Shown: positions 17,370-26,079, counted from the first letter of the stretch. The stretch: 64,000 bases of DNA from Streptomyces griseus subsp. griseus (GCF_003610995.1 NZ_CP032543.1:4216001-4280000), one strand, 5' to 3'. Notes: generated by a model not told the origin, from the letters alone. Numbers and translations: made by a program.

Positions 17370-17470
17370 CGGGGCCTCGTCTCTTCGCAGGTCGGGGTGG
17401 CGGTCGTGAACCGGACGGTTCGGGTGGCGGCCGGGGTGGCGGCCGTGAACCTGATGGTTCGGATGGTCAT
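17366..17470 (-). CDS. Possible 34-aa coupling peptide between phosphatase and response regulator
   Basis: The frame starts at an ATG overlapping the phosphatase stop (ATGA, 17467-17470) and ends with a TGA overlapping the response-regulator ATG (17366-17369). It would read MTIRTIRFTAATPAATRTVR, then FTTATP and a short charged tail. It is built of two copies of a ~34-38 base unit, each with an inverted repeat GAACC-N4-GGTTC. Both 4-base overlaps suggest that ribosomes pass through it. Whether the peptide itself does anything is unknown; the DNA repeats could instead be regulatory. Confidence 0.4.
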   Translation of the reverse strand: MTIRTIRFTAATPAATRTVRFTTATPTCEETRPR

Positions 17471-19368
17471 CGCAGGGCCGCCCGTTCGAGCTGGAGGTGG
17501 TGGGGGAGCCGGCCGGAGTCCGGCGTGATGCCGGTCCAGCGGGCCACGAGCAGGGCGATGTCGTCCTGCCCGGAGTCGCGGAACAGCTCGGCCTGCCGGG
17601 CCAGGCTCTCCGCGATGTGCGCGGCGTCGCAGCCACGCAGGGCGGCGAGCCGCGCGGGCAGGACGCTCTCGAAGAACGTGCCGCCGGCCTCCCGCGACTC
17701 GGTGAGTCCGTCGGTGAACAGCACCAGGGTGTCGTCGGGGCCGAGCCGCTCCTCGTGACTGTCGTACGAGACGTGGTCCAGGACGCCGAGGAGGAGCCCG
17801 CCGGAGAGCACTTCGGAGACCGTGCCGTCGCTGCGGAGCACCAGGGGCGGGGGGTGCCCCGCGCTGCACGTGCTGAGCAGGGCCGTGCCGTCGGCCTGGG
17901 GCGTCAGCGTGGCGACGACCGCGGTGAGGAAGCGGCTCGCCCGCTCCTGGCGCAGGGCCCGGTTGAGCCGGCTGAGGGCGGTGCCCGGGTCGGTGCCCTC
18001 CTCCAGCAGGGTGCGCAGGGTGTGGCGGGCCAGCCCGGTGAGGGCCGCCGCCTCCGCGCCGCGTCCGCAGACGTCGCCGATGAGCAGGGCGATGGACCCG
18101 TCGGGCCGGGGTACGGCGTCGTAGAAGTCGCCGCCCACGTCCAGCATCGGGTCGCCCACCGCGTAGCTCGCCGACAGGTCCCACTGCTCGGTGACCGGGA
18201 GCTGCGAGGGGAGCAGGTGCTCCTGGAGCGAGAGGACGGCGTGCCGGCGGAGCTCGTAGAGGAGGGCGTTGTCGATGGCGAGCGCGGCCCGGGTGGCGAG
18301 GCTGCTGAGGAAGGCGCTGTCCGGCAGCCGGGCCTCGGGCCGCTGGTAGACGAAGGTGATACTGCCGACGACGCGGCCCCGGGCACGGAGGGTGCTGATG
18401 GTGACGACGGTGGGGTGGCGGCTGCCCCCGGCCGCGGACCCGGAGCCGGGGGGTGGCGCTCCGGCGGGTCTCGCGTCGGAGGCGGCTGGACCGGCCGCAA
18501 CCCTGCCGCCGGCCGGACTCGCGTCGGTACCCGCCCCGCCCGCGTCCGCGAAGGGCGAGCCGTCGAGGGCGGCCCCGCTCAGGAACAGCGTGTCCTCGTC
18601 CTCGCTCCGGCGCGCGAGCAGCGCCGCCAGCCACGGGTCGTGGCGGCCGGCCTCCTCCAGCGCGCGCTGCTGCTGGACGGCGACATGCGTGGCGGCGACG
18701 AACTCCGGCCCCTCGCTGCGCAGCAGGTGGACGAGAGCCCCGTCGGCGACGGCCGGAACGGCGATCCGGGCCACCCGCCGCAGGGTGTCCTCCACGTCCA
18801 GGGACGAGTCCATCTGGAGCGAGGCCTCGGCGAGCAACGCGTCGTCCGAGGCCCGACGGGCTTCACGGCCGCGCTGGAGGATGCCCGTGTGGCAGGCGAC
18901 GATGACGTCCACGGCCTGCGTCAGACGGCTCTCGACGACCGCCGGGTCCGCCGAGTCGTCCACGGCGAGGGCGAGCGCCGCCCAGCCTCGCTGGTCCAGC
19001 CGGAACGTGCGGGCCACGACGGACGCCCCCGGCACCTGCCGCAGGAACTCCGCCTCCGGCCACACCGAGTCGTCGAGCCCGTCCACGGCGAACCGGGTCA
19101 CCACGGGTTCGCCGCCCGGCTCCCGTACGGCCGCCCCCGGCATCGACCGCGTGGTCGCGACGATCACCGGGGCGTCGCTCCCGGCGCTCAGGGCGCGCAT
19201 GTACCGCAGGACCTGCTTCTCGTCCCACCGCGTGCCCGCCACGAGGTGGACGCCCGGGGTGGCGAGGAGGGGCGCGTAGACGTCGTCCGCGAGCGCCGCG
19301 ACATCCTCGGCCCGTGAGGCGGCCTGCCAGAGCCGGTGCAGGGCACTGGACCAGGTGTCGTCGACCAT
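17467..19368 (-). CDS. GAF-domain SpoIIE/PP2C-type serine phosphatase
   Basis: 633 residues. The N-terminal third (about 1-170) has no clear family. A GAF-like region follows (about 180-390, interrupted by a Gly/Ala/Pro-rich low-complexity loop at roughly 280-320). The C-terminal SpoIIE-type PP2C domain (about 405-620) has the metal-binding aspartates in DVGGDFYDAV, DGLTESREAG and GQDDIALLVARW. Such RsbU-like enzymes dephosphorylate anti-sigma-factor antagonists. Its transcript continues through the 34-codon frame into the response regulator, which places it in the phytochrome pathway by context; direct regulation is inferred. Confidence 0.9.
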   Translation of the reverse strand: MVDDTWSSALHRLWQAASRAEDVAALADDVYAPLLATPGVHLVAGTRWDEKQVLRYMRALSAGSDAPVIVATTRSMPGAAVREPGGEPVVTRFAVDGLDDSVWPEAEFLRQVPGASVVARTFRLDQRGWAALALAVDDSADPAVVESRLTQAVDVIVACHTGILQRGREARRASDDALLAEASLQMDSSLDVEDTLRRVARIAVPAVADGALVHLLRSEGPEFVAATHVAVQQQRALEEAGRHDPWLAALLARRSEDEDTLFLSGAALDGSPFADAGGAGTDASPAGGRVAAGPAASDARPAGAPPPGSGSAAGGSRHPTVVTISTLRARGRVVGSITFVYQRPEARLPDSAFLSSLATRAALAIDNALLYELRRHAVLSLQEHLLPSQLPVTEQWDLSASYAVGDPMLDVGGDFYDAVPRPDGSIALLIGDVCGRGAEAAALTGLARHTLRTLLEEGTDPGTALSRLNRALRQERASRFLTAVVATLTPQADGTALLSTCSAGHPPPLVLRSDGTVSEVLSGGLLLGVLDHVSYDSHEERLGPDDTLVLFTDGLTESREAGGTFFESVLPARLAALRGCDAAHIAESLARQAELFRDSGQDDIALLVARWTGITPDSGRLPHHLQLERAALR

Positions 19369-19419
19369 GTCCCCGCCCTCCGGTTCCGGCCGAGGTCTCG
19401 TCCTCGGTCCTCGGCCAGT

Positions 19420-19746
19420 ATGACCGGCGGGCCGGACTTCATGCCGTGGGAGAAGTCACGGGCGGGCGAGCTGTCCTGCGCACGGCCACTCGTCCGTAGG
19501 ACGCTGGAGAAGCGGCGTACGGCCGCCCAGCCTCCGATCCAGCTCTCCCGCGCGGGCGTTCCGATGTACCTGCTGATCGACCGCCTCGACACCCGCGGCC
19601 CGATGTCCACGCTGTTCACGGAGCCGAACGACGACGGCACGTTCAAGCACACGGACGCGGCGCCGTCCGGCAAGCCGCTGGTCCTCCCGGCACCCTTCGA
19701 CGTGTCGCTCCCGACGGGGGAGTTCCCGGGAGCCGTCGCCCCGTAG
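19420..19746 (+). pseudogene. Uma2 family (DUF820) nuclease-like remnant
   Basis: The C-terminal half is clearly Uma2-like: SRAGVPMYLLIDRLDTRG, then FTEPNDDGTFKH, LVLPAPFDVSLPTGEF. Intact members are about 180-200 residues and carry the restriction-endonuclease-like core before this point. Here only about 108 residues can be read and the first 45 do not look like the family. The N-terminal half seems to have been lost and replaced by unrelated sequence. Confidence 0.55.
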
Positions 19747-19774
19747 GCGTACGGGGCCCGCCCCCTTCCGCAGG

Positions 19775-20317
19775 TCAACCCGTCGACGGGCCCCCGTGGA
19801 GGTCGCCCTCCCGGCCCCCCTCGCTCCGCTCGGCGATGTAGGCGTCCATGCTCGTGCTCAGCTCGGCGAGCAGTGTCTCGAAGCCGGTCAGCAGCTCGGG
19901 CGGATGGCCCGCCATGACGGCGTCCAGGCGGACGCCCAGGGGGCGGAAGAACTCGTCGGCGCGCTCCTGGACGTATGCGCTCGTGCGCAGGGTGATGACC
20001 CGGCGGTCGGTGTGCTCGCGGCTGCGGATGATGTGTCCCGCCTGTTCGAGGCGGTTGAGCAGGGCCGTCGTCGCGCTCGGGGAGAGCAGGATGCGTTCGC
20101 TGAGGCGGGCCGGGGAGAGCGGAGTGCCCCGCTCCTCCGCCGCGGCGACCTCCAGCAGGGCGGCCGCGTCCGTGGAGTGCAGGCCCAGCCAGTCGGCGAA
20201 GAGGCGGCTCAGCTCGGTGAACTGGCCGCCGTAGGCCCGGAGCCCTTCGATCAGCCGCTCCCGCTGCGCCGCCACACCACGGTGTGCCGATTCCTCCACG
20301 GCCAACGCCAACGCCAC
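19775..20317 (-). CDS. MarR family transcriptional regulator
   Basis: 180 residues with the winged helix at about 60-130 (LSPARLSERILLSPSATTALLNRLEQAGHIIRS then HTDRRVITL, the recognition helix and wing). The GTG at 20317 is chosen because GGAGGAAGG stands directly before it; an upstream in-frame TTG has no ribosome site. It is divergent from the MFS exporter at 20438. A 19-bp perfect inverted repeat lies between them over the exporter promoter, so it probably represses the exporter. Ligand unknown. Confidence 0.87.
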   Translation of the reverse strand: MALALAVEESAHRGVAAQRERLIEGLRAYGGQFTELSRLFADWLGLHSTDAAALLEVAAAEERGTPLSPARLSERILLSPSATTALLNRLEQAGHIIRSREHTDRRVITLRTSAYVQERADEFFRPLGVRLDAVMAGHPPELLTGFETLLAELSTSMDAYIAERSEGGREGDLHGGPSTG

Positions 20318-20373
20318 CCTTCCTCCGGGATCCGCCCCCGTGACTGCCACGGTCCGCACCACACCCGCGGCCT

Positions 20374-20402
20374 TTGACAACCTATCGCTCCCGGCTTACT
20401 TT
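20374..20402 (+). promoter_or_regulatory. Promoter of the MFS exporter (TTGACA-N17-TACTTT)
   Basis: A consensus -35 box (TTGACA, 20374-20379) and a TANNNT -10 box (TACTTT, 20397-20402) with ideal 17-base spacing. Transcription should begin near 20409, inside the adjoining inverted repeat. Confidence 0.75.
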
Positions 20403-20404
20403 CC

Positions 20405-20423
20405 TCATGGAACTATTCCATGA
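20405..20423. promoter_or_regulatory. MarR-type operator (19-bp inverted repeat)
   Basis: TCATGGAACTATTCCATGA has perfect 8-bp arms around CTA. It lies at the expected transcription start of the exporter and between the divergent regulator and exporter genes, the classic position for MarR autoregulation and repression of the exporter. Confidence 0.8.
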
Positions 20424-20437
20424 TGGAAGGACTTGCG

Positions 20438-22063
20438 GTGCGTGAACCATCCGCCACCCGCCGGTGGCTCGGCCTGATCGCGATCGCGTTGGGGGTGGCA
20501 CTGATCGTGGTGGACACCACGATCGTGAACGTGATCGTTCCCTCGGTCATCGAGGACCTGGACGCCACCTCCGCCCAGGCGCAGTGGATCCAGGAGTCGT
20601 ACGCCATCGTCTTCGCGGCGCTGCTCCTGCTCACCGGCCGGCTGGCCGACATCTTCGGCGCCCGCCGGATCTTCCTCGCCGGTACCGTCGTCTTCGGGGC
20701 GACCAGCGTGCTGGCCGGTCTCGCGCCCGACAGCGGGCTGCTGATCCTGGCCCGGTTCCTCCAGGGCGCCGGAGCGGCGATGCTGCTGCCGACCTCGCTC
20801 TCCCTGCTGAAGGCGACGTTCACCGGCAAGGCGCGCGGCCAGGCGTTCGCCGTGTGGGGCTCCACCATCGGTGCCGCCGCCGCGCTCGGCCCGCTGCTGG
20901 GCGGCTGGCTCGCCGAGCACGTCTCCTGGCGCTGGGCCTTCGGCATCAACGTGCCGCTCTCCGTGCTGGTCGGGGCCGGGGTGCTGCTGTACCTGGCGCC
21001 CTCGCCGCGGACCCGGGGCCGTATCGACATCCCTGGAGCGCTGCTGTCCGTCGCCGGTCTCGGGCTGCTGGCCTTCGGGCTGGTCGAGGGGCGAACGTAC
21101 GGCTGGATCACCACCGTGCACCCGCTGGAGGTCCTCGGCCTCAGCTGGTCCGGCGGCCCCTCGCCCGTACTGGTGGCCCTCGTCCTCTCGGCCGTCACCC
21201 TCTCCGCGTTCGTTCGGCGGCAGATCGTCCTCGGCCGTGCCGGTGACCCCGACCGGGTGCTGATGGACGTGAGCCTCTTCTCCATCGCCTCGTTCCGGAG
21301 CGGCAACATCGCCACGCTGATCATCGGCATCGGCGAGTTCGGCGTCGTCGCGATCCTGCCGCTCTGGCTCCAGTTCACCCTCGGCTACAGCGCCCTCCAG
21401 GCCGGTCTGGCCCTGGTCCCCGTGGCCGTCGGGTCCTTCGTCGCCAGCGGTGCCAGTTTCGGGATGGCGGCCAAGGTCGCCCCGCTCGGGCAGCTCCGCG
21501 TCGGGCTCGCACTGGAGGTCGTCGGGCTCGCCGGGATCGGGCTGGTCGCCACCCCGGACAGCTCCTGGTGGTCCGTCTCCCTGGTGCTCTTCCTGTACGG
21601 GATCGGCGTCGGCTTCGCGACCGCGCAGGTGACCAACGTCGTCCTCAACGACGTCCCCGAAGCCAGCTCCGGGCAGGCGTCCGGGGTCCAGAGCGCCTTC
21701 CGCCAACTCGGCTCCGCCCTCGGCATCGCCGCCCTGACCACGGTGTTCTTCACGACGCTCAGCACCCGGCTGAACGACCGCCTCACCGGCGGCGGCCTGC
21801 CCGCGGGCGAGGCGGACCGGCTCACCGCGGCGGTCACCGACAGCGCGGGCGCCGCGATCGGCCCGCTGGCGGCGAACCCGCAGACGGCTTCGGTCGCCGA
21901 CGCGGCCCGGGCGGCGATGACGGACGGGGTCGTCCTCGGCGGTTACCTCGCAGCCGGGTTCGTCCTGCTGGGGCTGATCGCGTCACTCCTCATCCCGTCC
22001 GCTCCGGTGGCGGACGGGGATGCCTCGGGCCCCGCGCGGGAAGCGGAACCGGCGTCGCACTGA
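20438..22063 (+). CDS. MFS multidrug exporter, DHA2 (EmrB/QacA) family
   Basis: 541 residues with about 14 transmembrane segments. Motif A is LTGRLADIFGARRIFLAG. The second membrane-face signature is LGPLLGGWLAEHVSWRWAFGINVP, characteristic of drug/H+ antiporters. The GTG at 20438 has GGAAGGA 6 bases before it; the in-frame ATGs at 20420 and 20423 lack a site and lie inside the operator. It is divergent from a MarR regulator that probably controls it. The exported compound cannot be told. Confidence 0.9.
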   Translation: MREPSATRRWLGLIAIALGVALIVVDTTIVNVIVPSVIEDLDATSAQAQWIQESYAIVFAALLLLTGRLADIFGARRIFLAGTVVFGATSVLAGLAPDSGLLILARFLQGAGAAMLLPTSLSLLKATFTGKARGQAFAVWGSTIGAAAALGPLLGGWLAEHVSWRWAFGINVPLSVLVGAGVLLYLAPSPRTRGRIDIPGALLSVAGLGLLAFGLVEGRTYGWITTVHPLEVLGLSWSGGPSPVLVALVLSAVTLSAFVRRQIVLGRAGDPDRVLMDVSLFSIASFRSGNIATLIIGIGEFGVVAILPLWLQFTLGYSALQAGLALVPVAVGSFVASGASFGMAAKVAPLGQLRVGLALEVVGLAGIGLVATPDSSWWSVSLVLFLYGIGVGFATAQVTNVVLNDVPEASSGQASGVQSAFRQLGSALGIAALTTVFFTTLSTRLNDRLTGGGLPAGEADRLTAAVTDSAGAAIGPLAANPQTASVADAARAAMTDGVVLGGYLAAGFVLLGLIASLLIPSAPVADGDASGPAREAEPASH

Positions 22064-22071
22064 CGCAGGAC

Positions 22072-22291
22072 CTAGGGGACGTCCGGCCGCGTCACCACCT
22101 TGATGTTGAAGGTGTGCGACCCCACCCCACCCGCGATCCCCATGAACAGGAACGCGAAGTGCTCCTGGCCGCGTGCGGTGCTGATGCCCCCGGTGTCCAG
22201 CTGGGAGGAGGGCGGCCAGCCGAGGTCCGTGAGCCCCGACGGAGTGCAGCAACTCCACGGAGACGCCCCCCGGCGTGGCACTGACGAGCAC
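22072..22291 (-). pseudogene. Frameshifted C-terminal remnant of an unidentified protein
   Basis: Two adjoining reading frames make protein-like sense only when joined. One gives MLVSATPGGVSVELLHSVG; the other continues LTDLGWPPSSQLDTGG and later EHFAFLFMGIAGGVGSHTFN, ending at 22072. The joined piece looks like the end of a beta-rich, perhaps secreted, protein, but I cannot name the family. No start codon or upstream domain is present. The remaining sequence to 22429 holds nothing recognisable. Confidence 0.35.
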
Positions 22292-22429
22292 CTCCGCGGG
22301 TGCGGGGCGGCGGATCGGGCGGGAGACGGGGGCGGGACCTGAGGCTTGGTTCCCGGGGCGCCGCGACCGGAAGTTCCCCGGGTACCGCGCCCGGGGCCGC
22401 GCCTTGCGCCCGCCCCCGCCCGCCGTACG

Positions 22430-23992
22430 TCACACCCCCGCCGGTGCCCTCTCCGGAGAACCGGGGTCCGGGGAACCGGGGTCCGTGGCGCCGGGCGCAC
22501 CCGGGGCCGGGTGCGGGCCGCCCGTTGCCGCGACCGTGGACGGGGCCGGGTCCTGGGAGACGTTGAACTCCGTCAGCAGGTCCTTGCTGAAGCCGAAGAA
22601 GTACGTGGCCAGGAAGCCCGCGACGTAGCCGGCCAGCAGGCCTGCCCCGTAGATCGCGATCGTCGTGCCCAGGCCGTGGTTGCCGTCCAGGAGTGGGAAC
22701 AGGGCCCACCCGGACGGGCCGATGGCGGTGGAGCCGACCGTGTCGCCGAGCTGGTTGAACAGGCCCACGACGCCGCCGCCGAACGCGCCGCCCACGCACG
22801 CCGTGATGAACGGGCGGCCCAGCGGCAGCGAGACGCCGTAGATCAGAGGTTCGCCGACGCCCAGCAGGCCCGCCGGGAGCGCGGACTTGATGGTGCGGCG
22901 GATCGACTCGTTGCGGGGGAGGCGGAAGTAGACGGCCATCGCCGCGCCCACCTGGCCCGCGCCCGCCATCGCGAGGATCGGGAGCAGGACCGTGTAGCCC
23001 TGCTGTTCGATGAGGGTGGTGTGGATCGGGATCAGCGCCTGGTGCAGGCCCAGCATCACCAGGGGCAGGAACAGGCCGCCGAGGACGAAGCCCGCGCCCG
23101 CGCCGCCGTTGGAGAGCAGCCAGTCCGCGAACGTGCCGATCGCCGAGGACACCTCGCCCGCCACGAACATCAGGCCGAAGATCGTCACCAGGCCGGAGAT
23201 CAGCACCGTCAGCGTCGGGGTGACCAGGACGTCCAGCGCCTCCGGCACCCAGCGGCGGCACCACTTCTCCACGTACACCGCGAGCACCGCCGCGCCCAGC
23301 GCCCCGAGCACACCGCCCTGGCCCGGTGCGAGCGTCTGGCCGAACGCGTCGATGTTCGCGACGCCCGGGAAGACGATGATCGCCGCGACCGCGCCGCCCA
23401 GGATCGGCGTACCGCCGAACTCCTTCGCCGTGTTGTAGCCCACGAACACCGCGATCAGCGCCATGAAACCGGACGCCATCGCCGCCAGCGCGGGCGTCAC
23501 GGCCGGCAGCCACCCCAGGTTGACCAGCAGGCCGTTGAGGCCCGCGATGATGCCGCAGCCGATGAGAGCCGGGATCAGCGGCACGAAGATGTTGGCGATG
23601 CGGCGCAGGAACAGCTTGAAGGGCGTGGCGTTCTTCGCCTTCTGCTCTGCCTTGATCGCCGCGCCCTGCGCCGCCAGTTCATCGGCGGAGACGGCCGGGG
23701 CGGGCTCACCCGGTGCCGGCGCGGCCTCGCGGCCCTCCGCCACCAGCTGCTCGAACTCCGGCGTGACCCGGGCGACCGTGCCCGGGCCCAGCACGATCTG
23801 GTACGTCTCGTCCTCGACCACGCCCATCACGGCGGGCAGGGCCTTCAGCGCCTCGTCGTCGACGAGGGAGCGGTCGTGCAGACCGAGGCGGAGCCGGGTC
23901 ATGCAGTGGGCGATGGAGCTGACGTTCGCGGCCCCGCCGACGAGGGGGAGGATCGCGGCGGCGGTGGCGCGGTTCTTGTCTTCTGTGGCCAT
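22430..23992 (-). CDS. murP: PTS EIIBC permease, N-acetylmuramic acid type
   Basis: 520 residues. The EIIB domain has the phosphorylated cysteine at about residue 30 (SSIAHCMTRLRLGLHD) and GVVEDETYQIVLGPG. The EIIC domain (about 115-480) has the family signature GVGEPLIYGVSLPLGRPF and many transmembrane helices. A Pro/Gly tail rather than an EIIA domain ends it, so EIIA(Glc) must come from elsewhere. It lies 47 bases after murQ and downstream of a MurR/RpiR gene, which points to MurNAc import with phosphorylation to MurNAc-6-phosphate. Confidence 0.88.
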   Translation of the reverse strand: MATEDKNRATAAAILPLVGGAANVSSIAHCMTRLRLGLHDRSLVDDEALKALPAVMGVVEDETYQIVLGPGTVARVTPEFEQLVAEGREAAPAPGEPAPAVSADELAAQGAAIKAEQKAKNATPFKLFLRRIANIFVPLIPALIGCGIIAGLNGLLVNLGWLPAVTPALAAMASGFMALIAVFVGYNTAKEFGGTPILGGAVAAIIVFPGVANIDAFGQTLAPGQGGVLGALGAAVLAVYVEKWCRRWVPEALDVLVTPTLTVLISGLVTIFGLMFVAGEVSSAIGTFADWLLSNGGAGAGFVLGGLFLPLVMLGLHQALIPIHTTLIEQQGYTVLLPILAMAGAGQVGAAMAVYFRLPRNESIRRTIKSALPAGLLGVGEPLIYGVSLPLGRPFITACVGGAFGGGVVGLFNQLGDTVGSTAIGPSGWALFPLLDGNHGLGTTIAIYGAGLLAGYVAGFLATYFFGFSKDLLTEFNVSQDPAPSTVAATGGPHPAPGAPGATDPGSPDPGSPERAPAGV

Positions 23993-24039
23993 GGTGCTCG
24001 GTGCCTTGCTGTGCGGGGCGTGGGGGGCCCAGGGGTGGG

Positions 24040-24999
24040 TCAGGTGGTGCGTACGGCCGCGAGGGCGGCGCGCAGGTGGCCGCCCGACTCGGTCAGGAGC
24101 CGGGCGGCGGTGGGGCCGTCGACCCCGCCGAGGAGGGCGAGGATCGCGTTCTTGACCTCGCCGTCGGTGGCGGCGAGCGCGGCCTCGATCTCGGCGTCGG
24201 ACGCCCCGGTGGCGAGGGAGACGATGTGCCGGGAGCGGGCCCGCAGCTTCTCGTTGGAGGCGCGGACGTCGACCATGAGGTTCCCGTACGTCTTGCCGAG
24301 CCGGATCATCGTGATCGTCGAGATCATGTTGAGGACGAGCTTCTGTGCCGTGCCCGCCTTCAGCCGGGTGGAGCCGGTGAGCAGCTCCGGTCCGGTGACG
24401 ATCTCCAGGCCGTGTTCCGCCGCTGCGGCCAGCGCGGAGCCCGCGTTGCAGGAGAGGCCGATGGTCAGGGCGCCCTGCGCGCGGGCGTGCTCCACCGCGC
24501 CGATCGCGTACGGCGTACGGCCGGAGGCGGAGATCCCGACCACCGTGTCGTCCGCCGTCAGCTTCAGCGCGTCCAGGTCGGCGGCGGCCAGCTCCCTGCT
24601 GTCCTCGGCCCCCTCGACGGCCTTCACCATCGCGGACGGGCCGCCCGCGATCAGGCCGACGACCTCGGCCGGGTCGGTGTTGAAGGTGGGCGGGCACTCG
24701 CTGGCGTCCAGCACCCCGAGGCGGCCCGCGGTGCCCGCGCCCGCGTAGATCAGCCGGCCGCCCCGGGCCATGCGCTCGGCGGCGGCGTCGATCGCGGCGG
24801 CGATCTGCGGCAGCCGCTCGGCGACGGCGGTGGGGACGGTGGCGTCCTCGCCGTTCATGATCCGCGCGATCTCCGCCGTGGGCATCCGGTCGATCTCGGC
24901 GAGCTCGGGACGGAACGCCTCGGTGGTGAGCGTGGCCAGCTGGGCACGGAGCTCGCCATAGCTGTCGGTGGTGCCGGTGGTGTCGGCGGTGGAGGTCAT
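24040..24999 (-). CDS. murQ: N-acetylmuramic acid 6-phosphate etherase
   Basis: 319 residues, normal MurQ length. The SIS fold carries GAGTAGRLGVLDASECPPTF and the catalytic EGAEDS region. ISASGRTPY, TGSTRLKAGTAQKLVLNMIST and the C-terminal UBA-like segment complete the family pattern. It cleaves the D-lactyl ether of MurNAc-6-phosphate to GlcNAc-6-phosphate. It is the middle gene of murR-murQ-murP on the minus strand. Confidence 0.95.
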   Translation of the reverse strand: MTSTADTTGTTDSYGELRAQLATLTTEAFRPELAEIDRMPTAEIARIMNGEDATVPTAVAERLPQIAAAIDAAAERMARGGRLIYAGAGTAGRLGVLDASECPPTFNTDPAEVVGLIAGGPSAMVKAVEGAEDSRELAAADLDALKLTADDTVVGISASGRTPYAIGAVEHARAQGALTIGLSCNAGSALAAAAEHGLEIVTGPELLTGSTRLKAGTAQKLVLNMISTITMIRLGKTYGNLMVDVRASNEKLRARSRHIVSLATGASDAEIEAALAATDGEVKNAILALLGGVDGPTAARLLTESGGHLRAALAAVRTT

Positions 25000-25057
25000 G
25001 GAGGGCGGCTCTGCTTTCTCGTGCTTGTTGTCGTACGCGTACGGGTCGTGCGCGGTG

Positions 25058-25975
25058 TCAGCGGGTGCGCGGGGTGTGGCGGTGGGCCAACGCCTCGTAG
25101 GAGGCGGCGAGGGCGGGCGCGGCGGTCTCGTACGTCCGCTGGGCCACGCCTATGAACAGGCAGTCCACGACCAGGAGCTGGCTCGTCCGGCTGGACATGG
25201 CGGCGGGCCGCAGCTCGCTCTCGCGGGCGGTGGACGTGGTCAGCACATGGTCCGCGTACTGCGACACGGGCCCGTCGGGCCGCCCGGTGATCGCGACCGT
25301 CGTCGCCCCCCGGTCGAACGCCACCCGCAGCGGCTCGATGACGTCACCGGTCGACCCCGAGTGCGTGATCGCTATCGCCATGTCGCCGGCGCGCAACTGC
25401 ACCGCGTTGGTCACCGCGAGGTGCGGGTCGGTGTGCGCGTGGGCTATCAGCCCGATCCGGAGCAGCTTCTGCGCCAGGTCCTGGCCGACCAGGGAGGAGG
25501 CGCCCACACCGTAGATGTCGATGCGGCGGGCGGTCGACGCGGCGGCCACGGCGGCACCCAGCTGTACGGTGTCCAGCCCGGCGGCGGTGTCCGCGAGGGT
25601 CTGCTGCTCGTCGAAGGCGAGTTTGGCGACCACATCGGCGATCGGGTCGTCCACCGCGATGTCCGCCGTGACGGCGGGCGAGCGCCCCGACTCCTGGTGC
25701 GCGGCGAGTCCGGCCAGCGCGAGGCGCAGGTCCCGGTAGCCGGGGTAGCCGAGGAGGCGGGCGGTGCGGACGACGGTCGCCTCACTGGTGCCGGTGAGCT
25801 CGGCGAGACCGGTGACGGTGAGGGCGGCACATCCGGCCGGGTCGCCCGCGACGGCTTCGGCGACCAGCTGCATGGAGCGGGTCATGGAGGGTGCGAGCGT
25901 CCGCACCTTCGCGGCGAGGGCCGCGGGGGCGGGCGGGGAGTCGCCGCTGAAAATTTCCTTCACGTCTCGTGTCAC
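25058..25975 (-). CDS. murR: MurR/RpiR family transcriptional regulator
   Basis: 305 residues. The N-terminal RpiR helix-turn-helix is at about 50-85 (LTVTGLAELTGTSEATVVRTARLLGYPGYRDLRLALA), with a SIS sugar-phosphate-binding domain at about 130-270 (IYGVGASSLVGQDLAQKL, AITHSGSTGDVIEPL). The start appears to be a GTG at 25975; a second in-frame GTG lies four codons later. Two inverted repeats straddle the start. It heads the operon with murQ and murP and probably senses MurNAc-6-phosphate. Confidence 0.87.
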   Translation of the reverse strand: MTRDVKEIFSGDSPPAPAALAAKVRTLAPSMTRSMQLVAEAVAGDPAGCAALTVTGLAELTGTSEATVVRTARLLGYPGYRDLRLALAGLAAHQESGRSPAVTADIAVDDPIADVVAKLAFDEQQTLADTAAGLDTVQLGAAVAAASTARRIDIYGVGASSLVGQDLAQKLLRIGLIAHAHTDPHLAVTNAVQLRAGDMAIAITHSGSTGDVIEPLRVAFDRGATTVAITGRPDGPVSQYADHVLTTSTARESELRPAAMSSRTSQLLVVDCLFIGVAQRTYETAAPALAASYEALAHRHTPRTR

Positions 25976-25994
25976 ATCTGAAAGATATTTTCAG
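25948..25994. promoter_or_regulatory. Two TGAAA...TTTCA operators of MurR
   Basis: The distal site at 25978-25994 is a perfect inverted repeat, CTGAAA-GATAT-TTTCAG. The proximal site at 25948-25962 is TGAAAATTTCCTTCA, with one mismatch, and lies within the first codons. Both are much more AT-rich than their surroundings and sit 30 bases apart, almost three helical turns, so cooperative binding is plausible. Confidence 0.7.
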
Positions 25995-26079
25995 GCCCGG
26001 AGTCCGTCAACCCCCTGTGGTCTCCCCCTTCGTCCGTCGTGGGTCATAGCCGGTTGCGCGCCCGGCGCACAATAGGAGC

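Noticed and set aside
17366-17470. CRISPR-like or phage-type repeat array
   Set aside because: Only two units and within a coupled intergenic frame; no spacers or cas genes anywhere in the window.
22346-24748. An 800-codon plus-strand frame opposite murP and murQ
   Set aside because: Antisense to clear MurP and MurQ sequence; Arg/Gln/Asp-rich noise with no start signal.
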